Below the pieces are notes generated by a model, which was given only the letters and a program-made list of their open reading frames with translations, did no database searches and was not told the DNA's origin. From Dolosigranulum savutiense (GTDB lineage: Bacteria > Bacillota > Bacilli > Lactobacillales > Carnobacteriaceae_A): a stretch of DNA of 64,000 bases. The translations under genes and the position numbers were made by a program. Positions 37,865 to 48,295 of the stretch are shown here, one piece after another. The stretch spans positions 62,001 through 126,000 of the forward strand of contig NZ_CP142435.1 of the NCBI RefSeq assembly GCF_039830095.1. Direction: 5' to 3'. Every line of letters begins with the position of its first letter. The stretch's first letter is position 1.

Positions 37865-38317
37865 TTAGAAATCTTTGGCCTGTGAGTCAATGATAATCGT
37901 GACGGGGCCGTCATTGGTGAGGTCAACTGCCATATCAGCGCCGAATTCTCCGGTTGCAACGGTTAAGCCTTCCTTGCGCAAGCGGTCGTTCAAGGCGTCG
38001 TATAGTTGTTCGGCATGATCGGGGTCACCGGCTCGCGTGAAGCTGGGGCGGTTGCCTTTTCGTGTGGAGGCATGCAAGGTGAATTGGGAAATCGATAAGA
38101 TCTCGCCCCCGACTTGATCGAGCGAATGATTCATCTTCCCTGCTTCATCTTCGAAGATACGCATACCAGCGATTTTTCGTGTTAAGTAATCGACATCCTC
38201 CATCGTATCGGCATCTTCCACGCCAACTAAGATAACAAAGCCGCGGTTAATCTGGCCAGTCACCTCACCTTTAATCGTTACACTGGCTTGAGAGACACGT
38301 TGTAGTACGATTCGCAT
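37865..38317 (-). CDS. dtd: D-aminoacyl-tRNA deacylase
   Basis: A 150-residue DTD that removes D-amino acids (and glycine from tRNA-Ala) mischarged to tRNA. It begins [15 protein letters not shown], carries the active-site SQFTLHAST near residue 78, KGNRPSF near 88 and the cross-subunit GPVTIIID near the C-terminus. It follows rel by 50 bases in the same direction, the usual rel-dtd pair of Firmicutes. A GAGGATAAT site precedes the ATG. Confidence 0.97.
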   Translation of the reverse strand: MRIVLQRVSQASVTIKGEVTGQINRGFVILVGVEDADTMEDVDYLTRKIAGMRIFEDEAGKMNHSLDQVGGEILSISQFTLHASTRKGNRPSFTRAGDPDHAEQLYDALNDRLRKEGLTVATGEFGADMAVDLTNDGPVTIIIDSQAKDF

Positions 38318-38367
38318 GCTATTATCCTCCTGAATTCTTCTTGTAGTATGAGTTCATGTGTTGTTGC

Positions 38368-40578
38368 TTAAGTGGCTAAGCGTTTAACAGAATAGACGTC
38401 AGGGACTTTCTTAATCTTGTCAACGAGTATTTTAAGGTCTTGTAAATTATTGATACCAACTTTTACTTTAATGACAACGATCTCTTCATCGTTCACTTGA
38501 CCAACCACATTACGTAAGGTGTCCGTCTGCGTATTGATGACTTGGAGGACATCATTCAGCAAGCCAGTTCGGTCATAGCCGGTAATCTGTAGTTCACTAT
38601 CGTAGACTTTTGCACTTGACTTGGTGTTCTCCCATTCGACTTCGATCAGACGCTCACCCGTTGTCTTGTCATCCTTGACATTGGCACAGTCGCGACGGTG
38701 AACCGAAATCCCCCGACCACGTGTGACGTAGCCGACAATATCATCCCCGGGCACAGGGTTACAACACTTGCTGAGTCGAAGCAGTAAGTTGTCAGCTCCT
38801 TGCACGATCACTCCATCCTCGTGCCGGATTTTCATCTTCTCGGGTTCTTTATTCAGCTGTGCCGTGTTCGTATCAGCTGTTTTCTGTCGCTCTTGCTCCC
38901 GCTTGCGTCGGTCATCTTCTGTCAGACGCGCTACCACCGTTGCTCCTTTGATCTCACCGAATCCTAGCGCGGCATACAAGTCTTGTTCATTCTTGTAGTT
39001 GAAGCGCTCGGCTAGAGCATGCATTCGGTCTTTATCATCGAGAAAGTCTTTAGGCGTGAAGTCCAGTCGCTCAAGGTGTTCTTGCATCAACTCGCGTCCT
39101 TCTTGAATGTTCTCGTCCTTCTGCTGAGTCTTGAAAAAGTGCTTAATGCGGTTCTTCGCCTTAGAAGTATTCACATACTTCAACCAGTCTCGGCTCGGCC
39201 CGAAAGAACTGCTGGAGGTTAACATCTCGACGATATCGCCGTTTTTCAGCTTATAGTTCAGTGGGACGATTTTACCGTTAACTTTCGCTCCGGTCGATTG
39301 ATTACCGACTTCAGTATGGACGTGATAAGCGAAGTCCAGTGTGCTGGAATCACGAGGTAATTCCATGACATCCCCTTTTGGACTGAAGACGTAGACTTTA
39401 TCCTTGAAGATATCTTGCTTGATCGAGTCCATGAAGTCACTGGCAGTATTGGATTCAGTCTGCAATTCGATAATATCACGGAACCAGGAGATATGTTGGT
39501 CCATCTCATCGGTTGGTGCTTTCGTTGTAATACCTTCCTTATAAGCCCAGTGTGCCGCTACCCCGTACTCAGCAATCTCATGCATCTTGAACGTACGGAT
39601 CTGGACTTCTAGTGGCGTTGCATCCGGTCCTAGCACGGTGGTGTGCAGTGACTGGTACATGTTCGCTTTGGGCATGGCGATGTAGTCCTTGAAGCGCCCT
39701 GGCATCGGTTTCCACTTAGTATGAATTGCTCCGAGCACACCGTAGCAGTCTTTAATCGATGGTACAATTACTCGTAGCGCCAGTAAGTCATAGATTTCGC
39801 TGAATTGCTTCTTCTGATTACGCATTTTTTTATAAATCGAAAAGATATGCTTAGGGCGCCCGGTAATATCGGCTTCGATATCAAGTTCGTCGACGGCTTC
39901 TTGGATGGTAGCCTTCGCATTCTCAATATAGCGCTCGCGATCTTCCCGGCGCGAGTTCATCATATGCACGATTCGGTAATATTGCTGGGAGTTCGTGTAG
40001 CGTAAGGAGATATCCTCTAGCTCCCATTTAATGCGGCTAATTCCGAGTCGATCCGCTAGTGGGGCATAGATTTCCATCGTCTCTGTTGCAATATCGACTT
40101 GCTTTTCTTTGCGGTGATAACTCAGAGTCCGCATATTATGTAAGCGGTCGGCTAATTTCACCAAGACAACGCGTACGTCTTGAGCCATCGCAATTAACAT
40201 TTTACGGTGATTCTCGGCTTGGTGTTCTTTTTTGGATTTGAATTTGAATTTTCCTAACTTGGTCACGCCATCGACCAGATCCGCCACTTCTGGGTTGAAT
40301 AGCTCAGCGATATCAGCGTACGTATATTCGGTATCTTCTACAACGTCATGTAAGAAGCCCGTTGCAACAGTAACCGGATCCATTCTTAGTTCGGCTAAGA
40401 TCGCCGCGACTTGCACCGGATGAGAGATAAATTGTTCGCCCGACTTTCGCATCTGTCCGGCATGTGCTTTCTCAGCTAAGTCATATGCACGCTTCACAAA
40501 GGTCACATGTTCACTGCTCATATATGTTAAGCATAGAGCGATAACTTCTTGGGGAGTATAATTTTTCTTCACAGACAT
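38368..40578 (-). CDS. rel: Bifunctional (p)ppGpp synthetase/hydrolase Rel
   Basis: A 736-residue long RelA/SpoT homologue that sets the stringent response. The hydrolase HD domain has HPVQVAAIL and FLHDVVEDT near residues 50-80. The synthetase domain has GRPKHIFSIYKKM near 240 and YQSLHTTVLGP near 310. TGS (VYVFSPKGDV near 395), a zinc-finger-like CCNPVPGDDIVGYVTRGRG near 570 and a C-terminal ACT domain follow. The ATG at 40578 (MSVKKNYT) has an AAGGTGA site; the open frame extends to 40623 without one. Both activities look intact. Confidence 0.97.
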   Translation of the reverse strand: MSVKKNYTPQEVIALCLTYMSSEHVTFVKRAYDLAEKAHAGQMRKSGEQFISHPVQVAAILAELRMDPVTVATGFLHDVVEDTEYTYADIAELFNPEVADLVDGVTKLGKFKFKSKKEHQAENHRKMLIAMAQDVRVVLVKLADRLHNMRTLSYHRKEKQVDIATETMEIYAPLADRLGISRIKWELEDISLRYTNSQQYYRIVHMMNSRREDRERYIENAKATIQEAVDELDIEADITGRPKHIFSIYKKMRNQKKQFSEIYDLLALRVIVPSIKDCYGVLGAIHTKWKPMPGRFKDYIAMPKANMYQSLHTTVLGPDATPLEVQIRTFKMHEIAEYGVAAHWAYKEGITTKAPTDEMDQHISWFRDIIELQTESNTASDFMDSIKQDIFKDKVYVFSPKGDVMELPRDSSTLDFAYHVHTEVGNQSTGAKVNGKIVPLNYKLKNGDIVEMLTSSSSFGPSRDWLKYVNTSKAKNRIKHFFKTQQKDENIQEGRELMQEHLERLDFTPKDFLDDKDRMHALAERFNYKNEQDLYAALGFGEIKGATVVARLTEDDRRKREQERQKTADTNTAQLNKEPEKMKIRHEDGVIVQGADNLLLRLSKCCNPVPGDDIVGYVTRGRGISVHRRDCANVKDDKTTGERLIEVEWENTKSSAKVYDSELQITGYDRTGLLNDVLQVINTQTDTLRNVVGQVNDEEIVVIKVKVGINNLQDLKILVDKIKKVPDVYSVKRLAT

Positions 40579-40611
40579 CTGTTTCACCTTCTTATTGGAT
40601 GTTCTTAAGGG

Positions 40612-40643
40612 AATAACCAGCACTGCGATTAGTGCTGGTTATT
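40612..40643 (-). terminator. Hairpin after deoC
   Basis: A perfect 13-bp stem (AATAACCAGCACT) with a six-base loop lies between deoC and rel. The T run is missing on the minus strand, so it may be a weak terminator or a processing site. Confidence 0.5.
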
Positions 40644-40677
40644 GTTGTTCTTATTATAAAGCTTTTGCGCTATATGA

Positions 40678-41349
40678 TCAATATTCGCCTGAGTCAGCTG
40701 TTTGACCACTGACGATCTTAACACCGCTGGAAGCTCCAATCCGGGTTGCACCCGCTTCGATCATCGCTTGAGCATCTTCCGCACTGCGAACGCCACCGGA
40801 TGCTTTCACACCCATCTCTGGTCCAACCGTGCTGCGCATTAATTTGACGTCTTCAACGGTTGCGCCACCACCTGAGAAGCCAGTAGACGTCTTGACAAAA
40901 TCAGCTCCAGCTTGTTTGGCAATTTCACACGCACGAATTTTTTCGTATTTTGTCAGTAGGGATGTTTCGATGATCACTTTTACGATTGCTTTGCCTTGAA
41001 CAGCTTGGACGACCCCTTTAATGTCGCGAGCAACGGTTCGGTAATCTTCACTCTTCAAGCGGCCAATGTTAATGACCATATCCACTTCTGTTGCGCCTTG
41101 TTCGACCGCTAATTTAGCTTCTTGGGCTTTGGCTTTCATCGCATTAGCTCCGAGTGGGAAGCCGATGACGGTACAGATCTCTACATCTGATCCACGCAAG
41201 AAATCTCGGCAATATTCGACCCAAGTTGGGTTCACACAGACTGACTTGAAGTGATGTTCTTTAGCTTCTAGACAAATTTTTTGGATGTCTAATTCCGTTG
41301 CGTCAGGTTTGAGTGCAGTATGATCAATGTATTGTGCTAAGTTCTTCAT
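40678..41349 (-). CDS. deoC: Deoxyribose-phosphate aldolase
   Basis: A 223-residue class I aldolase that splits deoxyribose 5-phosphate in deoxynucleoside breakdown. Landmarks are [12 protein letters not shown] at the start, VIGFPLGA near residue 62, the Schiff-base Lys in FVKTSTGFS near 152 and the proton-relay Lys in [10 protein letters not shown] near 180. Its ATG overlaps the prmA stop by one base, so it is translated in concert with prmA. Confidence 0.97.
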   Translation of the reverse strand: MKNLAQYIDHTALKPDATELDIQKICLEAKEHHFKSVCVNPTWVEYCRDFLRGSDVEICTVIGFPLGANAMKAKAQEAKLAVEQGATEVDMVINIGRLKSEDYRTVARDIKGVVQAVQGKAIVKVIIETSLLTKYEKIRACEIAKQAGADFVKTSTGFSGGGATVEDVKLMRSTVGPEMGVKASGGVRSAEDAQAMIEAGATRIGASSGVKIVSGQTADSGEY

Positions 41350-42317
41350 TATTTTGACTCCTTTTCGTTAGTCGTAAGCGGTTTGCGGGCGAGGATACCT
41401 ACCCAATCTGTCATTTGGTTCATCTGTTCGACAATGAAGCCGACGCGTTCGAGTTCTGAGATGACGGCTTGTTTTTTGCTGTCAATAATGCCGGATGTGA
41501 TAAAAGTTCCACCGGGCTTCAGTAAGCGATAGGCATCTTCCGTTAAGGGGATAATGATGTCCGCTAAAATATTGGCGACAATCATATCGGCTTCATGAGT
41601 AATATTGTCCAGCGATTGATTAACCGCCACGTTGATCTGGTCGGACTGGTTATTTAGGGCAATATTTTCGGCAGCTACTCTAGTGGCTACCGCATCGATA
41701 TCATAGGCATAAATATCTCCCGCTCCCATATAAGCAGCGGCGATACTTAAGACACCAGAACCAGTCCCTACATCGATCAAGGTCTCACCGCCGCGCATCG
41801 TCGTCTCCAGCAGTTGTAGGGCAAGTTGCGTAGTCGGATGCGTTCCCGTTCCAAAGGCTTGCCCCGGATCGAGCTTCAAGACTATTTCATCCGAATGATG
41901 GGGCTCATACGCCTGCCACTGCGGAACAATAGTAAGGAAGCGAGTCAATGCTACGGGATGATAATACTTCTTCCACGTGTCTGCCCAATCTTCTTCATCA
42001 ATCGTTGCATACTGAACCGTAAAGTTGCTGGCATTCAGACCGTAATCATGATAGGTTGCCAGTTGATCTTCAATATGTTGCTTCAAGTGCTCAGCATTGT
42101 CCACATCATAAAAATAACTCTTGACAATAATACGATCAGCGAGATACTTAGGATCATCACGATCTAACAATTCTTCATATTGATACTCCGGCAAGTCCAT
42201 CAAGTCATGTTGATTGACGATTGAGACCCCTGCCGAGCCCAGTTCGATCAATAAGTTTGCCACAGCTTCTTCTGCATCACTATGAATCATTACACTAAAT
42301 TCGTTCCACACCGTCAA
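41349..42317 (-). CDS. prmA: Ribosomal protein L11 methyltransferase
   Basis: A 322-residue SAM-dependent enzyme that methylates L11. The N-terminal substrate domain is followed by [16 protein letters not shown] near residue 150, the SAM loop [15 protein letters not shown] near 178 and catalytic-region [12 protein letters not shown] near 241. The start lies 23 bases inside the end of the DUF3013 gene and the stop overlaps deoC. Confidence 0.95.
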   Translation of the reverse strand: MTVWNEFSVMIHSDAEEAVANLLIELGSAGVSIVNQHDLMDLPEYQYEELLDRDDPKYLADRIIVKSYFYDVDNAEHLKQHIEDQLATYHDYGLNASNFTVQYATIDEEDWADTWKKYYHPVALTRFLTIVPQWQAYEPHHSDEIVLKLDPGQAFGTGTHPTTQLALQLLETTMRGGETLIDVGTGSGVLSIAAAYMGAGDIYAYDIDAVATRVAAENIALNNQSDQINVAVNQSLDNITHEADMIVANILADIIIPLTEDAYRLLKPGGTFITSGIIDSKKQAVISELERVGFIVEQMNQMTDWVGILARKPLTTNEKESK

Positions 42318-42846
42318 CCGAATTGCCCCCCGTAAATTTATTAATAAGCGATGGTTCTACCTCGAAGTGCATAAATAACCGCTCATCATCGAATCGTTCT
42401 GCTTCTTTCATCGTCTGGATAGCTTGTTGGAGATTGCGCTCACCCCAACGCAATTCAAACGTATTAATGGTACTATCAGCCAAGAATTCATCTAATTCTG
42501 TTTTACCATTGGACGCTACTCGAATTAAGTGCTTCAAGACGGCTTCAACGCGTCCTTTTTCAATCCCTAGTTCATGATCGAAGTTGATAGTAGCCAGATA
42601 GTTTTCATTCTGGATATCGGAAATCACTGAATCATAGAAGGCGATCACATCTTCGAACTGGATATACTTCTCTCCGTTAATCTCGCCTCGAATATCTTGT
42701 ACGTGAATATCTTCGGTTATTTCGACACGAAAGGTGAGGTATAACTCCACAATTCGCTTCTTCGAATGATTAATTACTTTCCATCTAAAAAAAGGATGGA
42801 TTTCTTTTAATTGTTCTGCTATATATTGTGCCAAGTCTCTGTTCAT
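42295..42846 (-). CDS. DUF3013 family protein
   Basis: A ~182-residue soluble acidic protein with the pattern of DUF3013, a family of unknown function common next to prmA in Lactobacillales (HPFFRWKV, FEDVIAFYD, LRWGERNLQQAI-like helix, FEVEPSLI near the end). The open frame reaches 42921, but only the ATG at 42846 has a strong AGGAGGG site. It overlaps prmA by 23 bases and heads the DUF3013-prmA-deoC operon. Confidence 0.85.
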   Translation of the reverse strand: MNRDLAQYIAEQLKEIHPFFRWKVINHSKKRIVELYLTFRVEITEDIHVQDIRGEINGEKYIQFEDVIAFYDSVISDIQNENYLATINFDHELGIEKGRVEAVLKHLIRVASNGKTELDEFLADSTINTFELRWGERNLQQAIQTMKEAERFDDERLFMHFEVEPSLINKFTGGNSVDGVERI

Positions 42847-42917
42847 CGCACGCCCTCCTGTTCTCATTGTATCACAATTTCTATCATTCTGCATATATTT
42901 TGTATTTTTTAAGCAAA

Positions 42918-42953
42918 ACAAAACCTAGCACAAATTGGCTAGGTCTTGTTCAG
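42918..42953 (-). terminator. Terminator of the amidase gene
   Basis: ACAAGACCTAGC and GCTAGGTTTTGT pair with an eight-base loop and are followed by TTTTGC on the minus strand, 30 bases after the amidase stop. Confidence 0.8.
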
Positions 42954-42980
42954 TTTAGTTATTCTATTTCACTACAAAAC

Positions 42981-45827
42981 TTATTTGCCGTGAACATCTC
43001 GGAAGTATTCATCAACAGCATCTGCAACAGCTTTTACGACTTTATCATGATATTCTGGTCGTTGGATTCGTTTTCCTTCTACAGGGTGATCTAAGAATCC
43101 AGCTTCTACAAGAACAGCAGGTCGTGCAGTTTCACGAAGGACAGCAAATGTCTTGCTTTGGACTTTACGGTCAACGGCACCTGTTTCTCGAAGTAAGTTA
43201 CGTTGAATCAAGTCACTCAAGTGCTTACTGTTAGCAATACGTTGGCCGTTTGAGTGATATTGCTTGTTAATTTTTGGTTGCCAGTTTGGATGAGATTTAT
43301 AGTAGAATGTCTCAATCCCTTGCGCATTGTGACGTGGGTGTGCATTTTGGTGAACTGAGATAAAGATATCTGCATCTGAGTTGTTCGTAATGCGTCCACG
43401 GTCAACTAGACTAATTTCTTTATCATTCTCTCGCATCATACGGACTTCATATCCACGACGTTTAAGTTCGTCACGTAATTTTTTAGACATAATGAGGTTC
43501 ACAGCTTTTTCAGTCGTCCCGTTAGCGACAGCTCCTGAATCACTACCACCGTGTCCCGGGTCAATCATCACCACACGCTTGTTATCATATGATTCTGGAA
43601 TATCCATTGGTTTAAGTGGTGCATTAGGAATGGTTAAGATCCATTCACTTGAAAGTGGCGTGTTTTTAGCTCGTAATTGTCTGTTAGCTGACACGATAGA
43701 ATCCATGCTGACACCAAACTTCTGAGAAATCTTGTACAATGTGTCACCCGGCTCAACGCGGTATTGGACACTTGTTTTCTTACCAGCTGGCTTCGGTACT
43801 TCCTTTTCTGGTTTTGGTTTTTCAGGTTGTGGTTCTTTTGTCCCGATTTCAACAATCTCTTTTACGGCTTCTTGGGTAATGCTTTCGCTAACTTTTTTGC
43901 GGGATGTCACTTGTCCATTCGTGTAAGTGACTTCATAAGTGATCGTCTTAACCCCTTTGACCCCTTGTTGAACAACTTTTGTCTCGCCTTTATTCAACTT
44001 GTCTGTGCGACGTTCTTCTCGGCCAAATGGAACCGCTTCTGTTTCAGTTTCAGGTTTGACCTCAACTACATCTTCTGGTTCCGGCACTTTAGTCCCAATG
44101 TGGATAATCTGTGTGACCGGTTCTTTCGTTACCGTTTCGTCAGTCACTTCACTGCTGACTACTTCACCGTTTTGTTTTTGGATGGTGGTCGTTACAACTT
44201 TTTCACCTACTTGGCCTTCTTGTGCGATAACTTGTTTACCTTGTTCTAGTTCATCATTGGCTACTTCTTTTGTTTCGAATGGAATGGTAATTGTTACTTT
44301 TTCTTTTTCTACCGTGATACCCGTCTGTTCATCCGCTTCCTTTTCTTCTGTTTCTTTATCCAAGACTTGTGGTCCAGGCGAAGCTTCAACTTCTGGTACT
44401 TCAGTAGGTGTTTCTGGTTGAGCAGGCTGTTCTGGCTGTTCTGGCTGTTCTGGCGTCGCTACACCAACCTTCACAATCTTATTGACTGCTTCTTTCGTTA
44501 CTTCTTCAGAAATAAGGTTACGCGATACTTCTTGGTCGTTTTCTTTTACAACTTCATAGATGCGGGTGCGTTCTCCATGTTGGCCTTCTTGAACAACTTG
44601 TTGTTCGCCAGCTGGTAAATCAGTTGTTTCTTCTAGCACCGTCTCGAATTCAATAACCTCAGTTTCACTCACTTTTTCAGTGATTGTTTTTGAGTCTTCA
44701 GTCTGGTCTGATTCAGTTTTTGAAGGGGATGATTCTTTCTCTGGAGTGCTCTCTTCTTCGACTTCTGGTGTTTCGACGATTGCTGGACCGATGTGAACAA
44801 TCTGAGTAACTGCTGCTACTGACTCTTCTTCGCTAACAACTGATTCAGATTTTTCTTCACGCCCATCTGGATAGGTGGTGATGGTGTAGTAACTGACACG
44901 CTTACCATCTTTTCCTTCTTGAACAACTTTCTTCTCACCTGGCTGCAAGCTAGGATCTTCTTTATATTCAACACCGTGTTTAACATCTTCGGTCACTTGG
45001 TAAGTCTTCACGTCTGGTTCAGTTAATTGTTCAACTATATCTGAAGGCAATGGAATAGATGGCGTTGGCAATACAGGCGTTGGTTGCTCTGTTTCAGTCG
45101 GTTGAGCTGGTGTTTCAGCAGTTGGTTTACTGTCTGGTTTCGTTTCGACTGAAGCTTGTTTATCTTTAGCTGGTTGAGCAGTTTGTTGTTTATTTGATTG
45201 GTTAGCTGATTGAGCAGCTTGTTGTTTATTGGTTTGTTTAGCTGGTTGCTTACTTTGTTCCGTTGTTTTCTCTTGTGGCTTCAAGCCTAAGTTAGCTATG
45301 TTCTGGTTGTTCGCTTGAGCTGAGCTAGCTGGGGCTTCTTTTAAGATACCCGCTAGAATATCACCGGTAAAGATTAAGTGAATATTACCTAAGTTATTCT
45401 CCGAAGCAATTTGGTCAACTGTTTTACCGGTTGCTTGTGCTAAGACACTCAACGTATCGCCCCACTGAATAACATAGACATCTAAGCCCGCTGCTCGTTG
45501 TCGTTCAATCTCCGTACGAACTTGTTCAACCGAATTTGCACCCCAACGTCCTGTAATTTTGTTCATTGATTGGGTACTTTCGCGTTGAATTGTTTCATTG
45601 TTTAAGTACGTTTTTTTATTATTAAATTGGCTACTGTTCACTCGACTCATCACAGAGACAACAGCGGTATTCACTTGAGCCATGGCCCCTTCATTCGCAT
45701 ACACAGCGCCTCCACCGACAAGCACTCCACCAGCTACAATAACAGCTGCCCATTTTCCTTTAATCTTTTTTAGGAATCCTCTTCCCTGTTGCTTCTTATG
45801 TTCACGCCTTGATCGCTCATTATTCAC
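42981..45827 (-). CDS. Surface N-acetylmuramoyl-L-alanine amidase with LysM and G5 domains
   Basis: A 948-residue exported peptidoglycan hydrolase. A basic start and hydrophobic segment (~25-45) act as an uncleaved anchor or signal. LysM 1 is at ~117-160 (VIQWGDTLSVLAQ), a Gln/Pro-rich linker follows, then four G5 modules at roughly 265-335, 385-450, 505-575 and 590-660 (each with a VVQEGxxGxR-like core). LysM 2 is at ~678-725 and the amidase_3 domain at ~745-945. The zinc ligands and catalytic Glu are visible in DPGHGG, TTEKAVN, SVHQNA and LVEAGFLDH. It starts at a GTG with an AGAGGATGAG site. Likely cell separation or wall remodelling. Confidence 0.94.
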   Translation of the reverse strand: MNNERSRREHKKQQGRGFLKKIKGKWAAVIVAGGVLVGGGAVYANEGAMAQVNTAVVSVMSRVNSSQFNNKKTYLNNETIQRESTQSMNKITGRWGANSVEQVRTEIERQRAAGLDVYVIQWGDTLSVLAQATGKTVDQIASENNLGNIHLIFTGDILAGILKEAPASSAQANNQNIANLGLKPQEKTTEQSKQPAKQTNKQQAAQSANQSNKQQTAQPAKDKQASVETKPDSKPTAETPAQPTETEQPTPVLPTPSIPLPSDIVEQLTEPDVKTYQVTEDVKHGVEYKEDPSLQPGEKKVVQEGKDGKRVSYYTITTYPDGREEKSESVVSEEESVAAVTQIVHIGPAIVETPEVEEESTPEKESSPSKTESDQTEDSKTITEKVSETEVIEFETVLEETTDLPAGEQQVVQEGQHGERTRIYEVVKENDQEVSRNLISEEVTKEAVNKIVKVGVATPEQPEQPEQPAQPETPTEVPEVEASPGPQVLDKETEEKEADEQTGITVEKEKVTITIPFETKEVANDELEQGKQVIAQEGQVGEKVVTTTIQKQNGEVVSSEVTDETVTKEPVTQIIHIGTKVPEPEDVVEVKPETETEAVPFGREERRTDKLNKGETKVVQQGVKGVKTITYEVTYTNGQVTSRKKVSESITQEAVKEIVEIGTKEPQPEKPKPEKEVPKPAGKKTSVQYRVEPGDTLYKISQKFGVSMDSIVSANRQLRAKNTPLSSEWILTIPNAPLKPMDIPESYDNKRVVMIDPGHGGSDSGAVANGTTEKAVNLIMSKKLRDELKRRGYEVRMMRENDKEISLVDRGRITNNSDADIFISVHQNAHPRHNAQGIETFYYKSHPNWQPKINKQYHSNGQRIANSKHLSDLIQRNLLRETGAVDRKVQSKTFAVLRETARPAVLVEAGFLDHPVEGKRIQRPEYHDKVVKAVADAVDEYFRDVHGK

Positions 45828-45997
45828 TTAAAACTCATCCTCTCAAACTAAAAATCATTCTTAAAATTATTCTTATAAAGTTAAATTTTTCTCTCACGCT
45901 TATTATTTAATCACAAAAATATCCCAATTTCCATATTAAATCACAATTCTTTCTTACTTGTTATGCGATTGTAATATTTGTCATCTAACTAAAAAGA

Positions 45998-46037
45998 AAA
46001 ATCTCTGAGAGGCGATGTCATGCCCCTTAGAGATTTT
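45998..46037 (-). terminator. Terminator of the ugd-capD group
   Basis: AAAATCTCT and AGAGATTTT pair, followed by TCTTTTT on the minus strand; it overlaps the capD stop. The 170 bases between it and the amidase start show no gene. Confidence 0.75.
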
Positions 46038-47082
46038 CACTATGGATAAATTCTAGCAATAATTTTTTCAGTTGATTGGGTGGTGCTTCCAATAATTGAT
46101 TGATAAAACTCGTTAGCTCAGCTAATGGCCTTATTGTATTCTGGCCAATGAATAGTCCTTCTGCTACTTGTTCTTGCACGAATTCATCAGCTGTTAGGTA
46201 GACTTCTTCCAGGCGTTCTCCAGGGCGAATGCCTGTTTCTACAATCTTGATTGACTCTCCGACAGCCTTCTGGTCAATAAGCGCTCGGGCTAAGTCAATA
46301 ATCTTCACTGGTGTGCCCATATCGGAGACGAACAAATCTGCTCGGTCAGCCTGTGGGAGAGCTTTTAGTACCAGTTGGGCAGCTTCTCGCACCGTCATAA
46401 AGTAACGCATCATCTGACGATCAGTTATCGTAACGGGACCGCCTGTTTCGATTTGAGCAAGGAAGCGAGGGATGACCGATCCGTTTGACTGTAAGACATT
46501 ACCGAAGCGAACGGACAAATAAGGATAACCCGTCTGCTGACGGAAGGCCGAGACGAGCAATTCAGCTACACACTTAGTCGCTCCCATGACCCCAACCGGC
46601 TGAACGGCCTTATCCGTTGATATCAGGACAAATGAAGTGACTTCCTGGGCAGCAGCCACTTCCAGTAAATTTAAGGTGCCACAAATATTATTCGTTATCG
46701 CTTCTTGTGGCTGATGCTCCATCAAGGGGACATGCTTATAAGCTGCGGCATGGCAGATAATATCTGGCTGATACGCTTGACAAATTGCGGTCATACGTGC
46801 TTTATCTCGCACATCAGCAATGAGTGGGACTAGCGTTATCTCTGACTCTAGCGACTGCAATGCTTGGTGAAGACAGTAAATCCCGTGTTCACTATGATCT
46901 AGCAGTAAAAGGCAATCCGGGTCCAACCTTAGTAACTGTCGGCATATTTCTGATCCAATCGATCCCGCTGCTCCAGTAATGAGCACTGTTTTTCCAGCAA
47001 TTGATGGACGCACTTGTTCCGGATGAAAAAGCTGCTCCTCCCGTCCAATTAAGGCCTCAATCGCCAATACCGATGCATCCAC
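46027..47082 (-). CDS. UDP-sugar dehydratase/epimerase, CapD/FlaA1-like short form
   Basis: A ~351-residue SDR enzyme with the NAD loop VLITGAAGSIGSE near residue 33, ADVRDKARM near 93, HAAAYKHVPLMEHQP near 113 and GATKCVAELL near 170. The STDKA segment before it is typical of UDP-GlcNAc 4,6-dehydratases and CapD-type epimerases. It lacks the N-terminal membrane domain of long CapD/EpsC proteins. A GTG at 47082 has a better spaced AGGAGG than the ATG at 47091. It follows ugd by about 20 bases. The product is probably a deoxyamino-sugar precursor for the surface polysaccharide; the exact reaction is uncertain. Confidence 0.85.
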   Translation of the reverse strand: MDASVLAIEALIGREEQLFHPEQVRPSIAGKTVLITGAAGSIGSEICRQLLRLDPDCLLLLDHSEHGIYCLHQALQSLESEITLVPLIADVRDKARMTAICQAYQPDIICHAAAYKHVPLMEHQPQEAITNNICGTLNLLEVAAAQEVTSFVLISTDKAVQPVGVMGATKCVAELLVSAFRQQTGYPYLSVRFGNVLQSNGSVIPRFLAQIETGGPVTITDRQMMRYFMTVREAAQLVLKALPQADRADLFVSDMGTPVKIIDLARALIDQKAVGESIKIVETGIRPGERLEEVYLTADEFVQEQVAEGLFIGQNTIRPLAELTSFINQLLEAPPNQLKKLLLEFIHSENL

Positions 47083-47101
47083 CCTGCTCATCCTCCTTCA
47101 A

Positions 47102-48274
47102 TTAGTTATTATGGTATAAGTCTCTTGTATACACTTTATCTGCAACATCTGCCAACTCCGGTGTCATTCGATTCGTAATAATGACATCGCTCTGTTCCTT
47201 AAACTGTGCTAAGTCCTTGATAACCTCTGAATGATAAAAATGTTCTGCATCCAAGGCCGGTTCATAGACCACACACGGGATACCTTTTGCCTTAATTCGC
47301 TTCATCACACCTTGAATGGCTGATTGACGGAAATTATCAGAATCCGATTTCATTGTTAGACGATAGACACCAACTGTTTGTGGTTTTTTCGCTAAGACTT
47401 GTTCCGCGACAAAATCCTTGCGCGTTCGGTTCGCATCGACAATGGCCCGAATAATATTGTTCGGGACATCTGCATAGTTAGCCAATAATTGCTTCGTGTC
47501 CTTAGGTAAGCAGTAACCCCCATACCCAAACGAAGGATTATTATAATGATCGCCAATCCGTGGGTCTAGTCCAACTCCATCAATAATAGACTTCGTATCT
47601 AAGCCACGTGTTTCGGCATAAGAGTCCAATTCGTTAAAGTAAGCCACACGTAAAGCTAAGAAGGTATTGGAGAATAGTTTCACCGCTTCTGCTTCAGTCG
47701 AGTCCATAAATAACGTCTCAATAGCTGATGCTTCAGCTCCTTCTTTCAATAACTCCGCAAACTGCTCTGCCCGTTCTGATACCTCACCGATAATAATGCG
47801 ACTCGGATATAAATTATCATAAAGGGCGCGACCTTCGCGTAAGAATTCAGGCGAGAAGATAATATTATTGGTATTATATTTTGCGCGGATATCTTTGGTA
47901 TAACCAACAGGGACGGTTGATTTTATAATAATGGTTGCATCTGGCGCATGTTCGAGAACGTCTTCAATCACCCGTTCGACGGCAGATGTGTCGAAGTAAT
48001 TCGTCTGCTCATCATAGTTCGTGGGAGCTGCGACAACGACAAACTCGGGTGATCCTTCGTATGCTTTGGCACTATCTGATGTTGCTTCTAAATTCAATTC
48101 TTTCTCTGCCAAGTAGGTTTCAATATCATGGTCTACAATCGGCGACTTGCCTGCATTAATTAATGCGACTTTTTCTTCGATAATTTCTAATGCTTTAACT
48201 TGGTTGTGTTGGGCCAGTAATACGGCATTCGATAAGCCCACATACCCCATTCCAACAACTGTAATTCGAGTCAT
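47102..48274 (-). CDS. ugd: UDP-glucose 6-dehydrogenase
   Basis: A 390-residue enzyme that oxidises UDP-glucose to UDP-glucuronate. The NAD loop [15 protein letters not shown] is at residues 6-20, [11 protein letters not shown] near 115, [14 protein letters not shown] near 140, and the catalytic Cys is in [14 protein letters not shown] near 255. It lies between the LCP gene and capD on the same strand. It should supply glucuronic acid to a capsule or wall polymer. Confidence 0.95.
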   Translation of the reverse strand: MTRITVVGMGYVGLSNAVLLAQHNQVKALEIIEEKVALINAGKSPIVDHDIETYLAEKELNLEATSDSAKAYEGSPEFVVVAAPTNYDEQTNYFDTSAVERVIEDVLEHAPDATIIIKSTVPVGYTKDIRAKYNTNNIIFSPEFLREGRALYDNLYPSRIIIGEVSERAEQFAELLKEGAEASAIETLFMDSTEAEAVKLFSNTFLALRVAYFNELDSYAETRGLDTKSIIDGVGLDPRIGDHYNNPSFGYGGYCLPKDTKQLLANYADVPNNIIRAIVDANRTRKDFVAEQVLAKKPQTVGVYRLTMKSDSDNFRQSAIQGVMKRIKAKGIPCVVYEPALDAEHFYHSEVIKDLAQFKEQSDVIITNRMTPELADVADKVYTRDLYHNN

Positions 48275-48295
48275 AATTAATCCTCTCTTCTCTCG

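Noticed and set aside
40612-40643. Regulatory riboswitch upstream of rel
   Set aside because: Only a simple 13-bp hairpin after deoC is seen, best explained as an end or processing signal.
43764-44421. Long plus-strand frames opposite the amidase G5 repeats
   Set aside because: These are antisense shadows of repetitive coding DNA with no ribosome sites.
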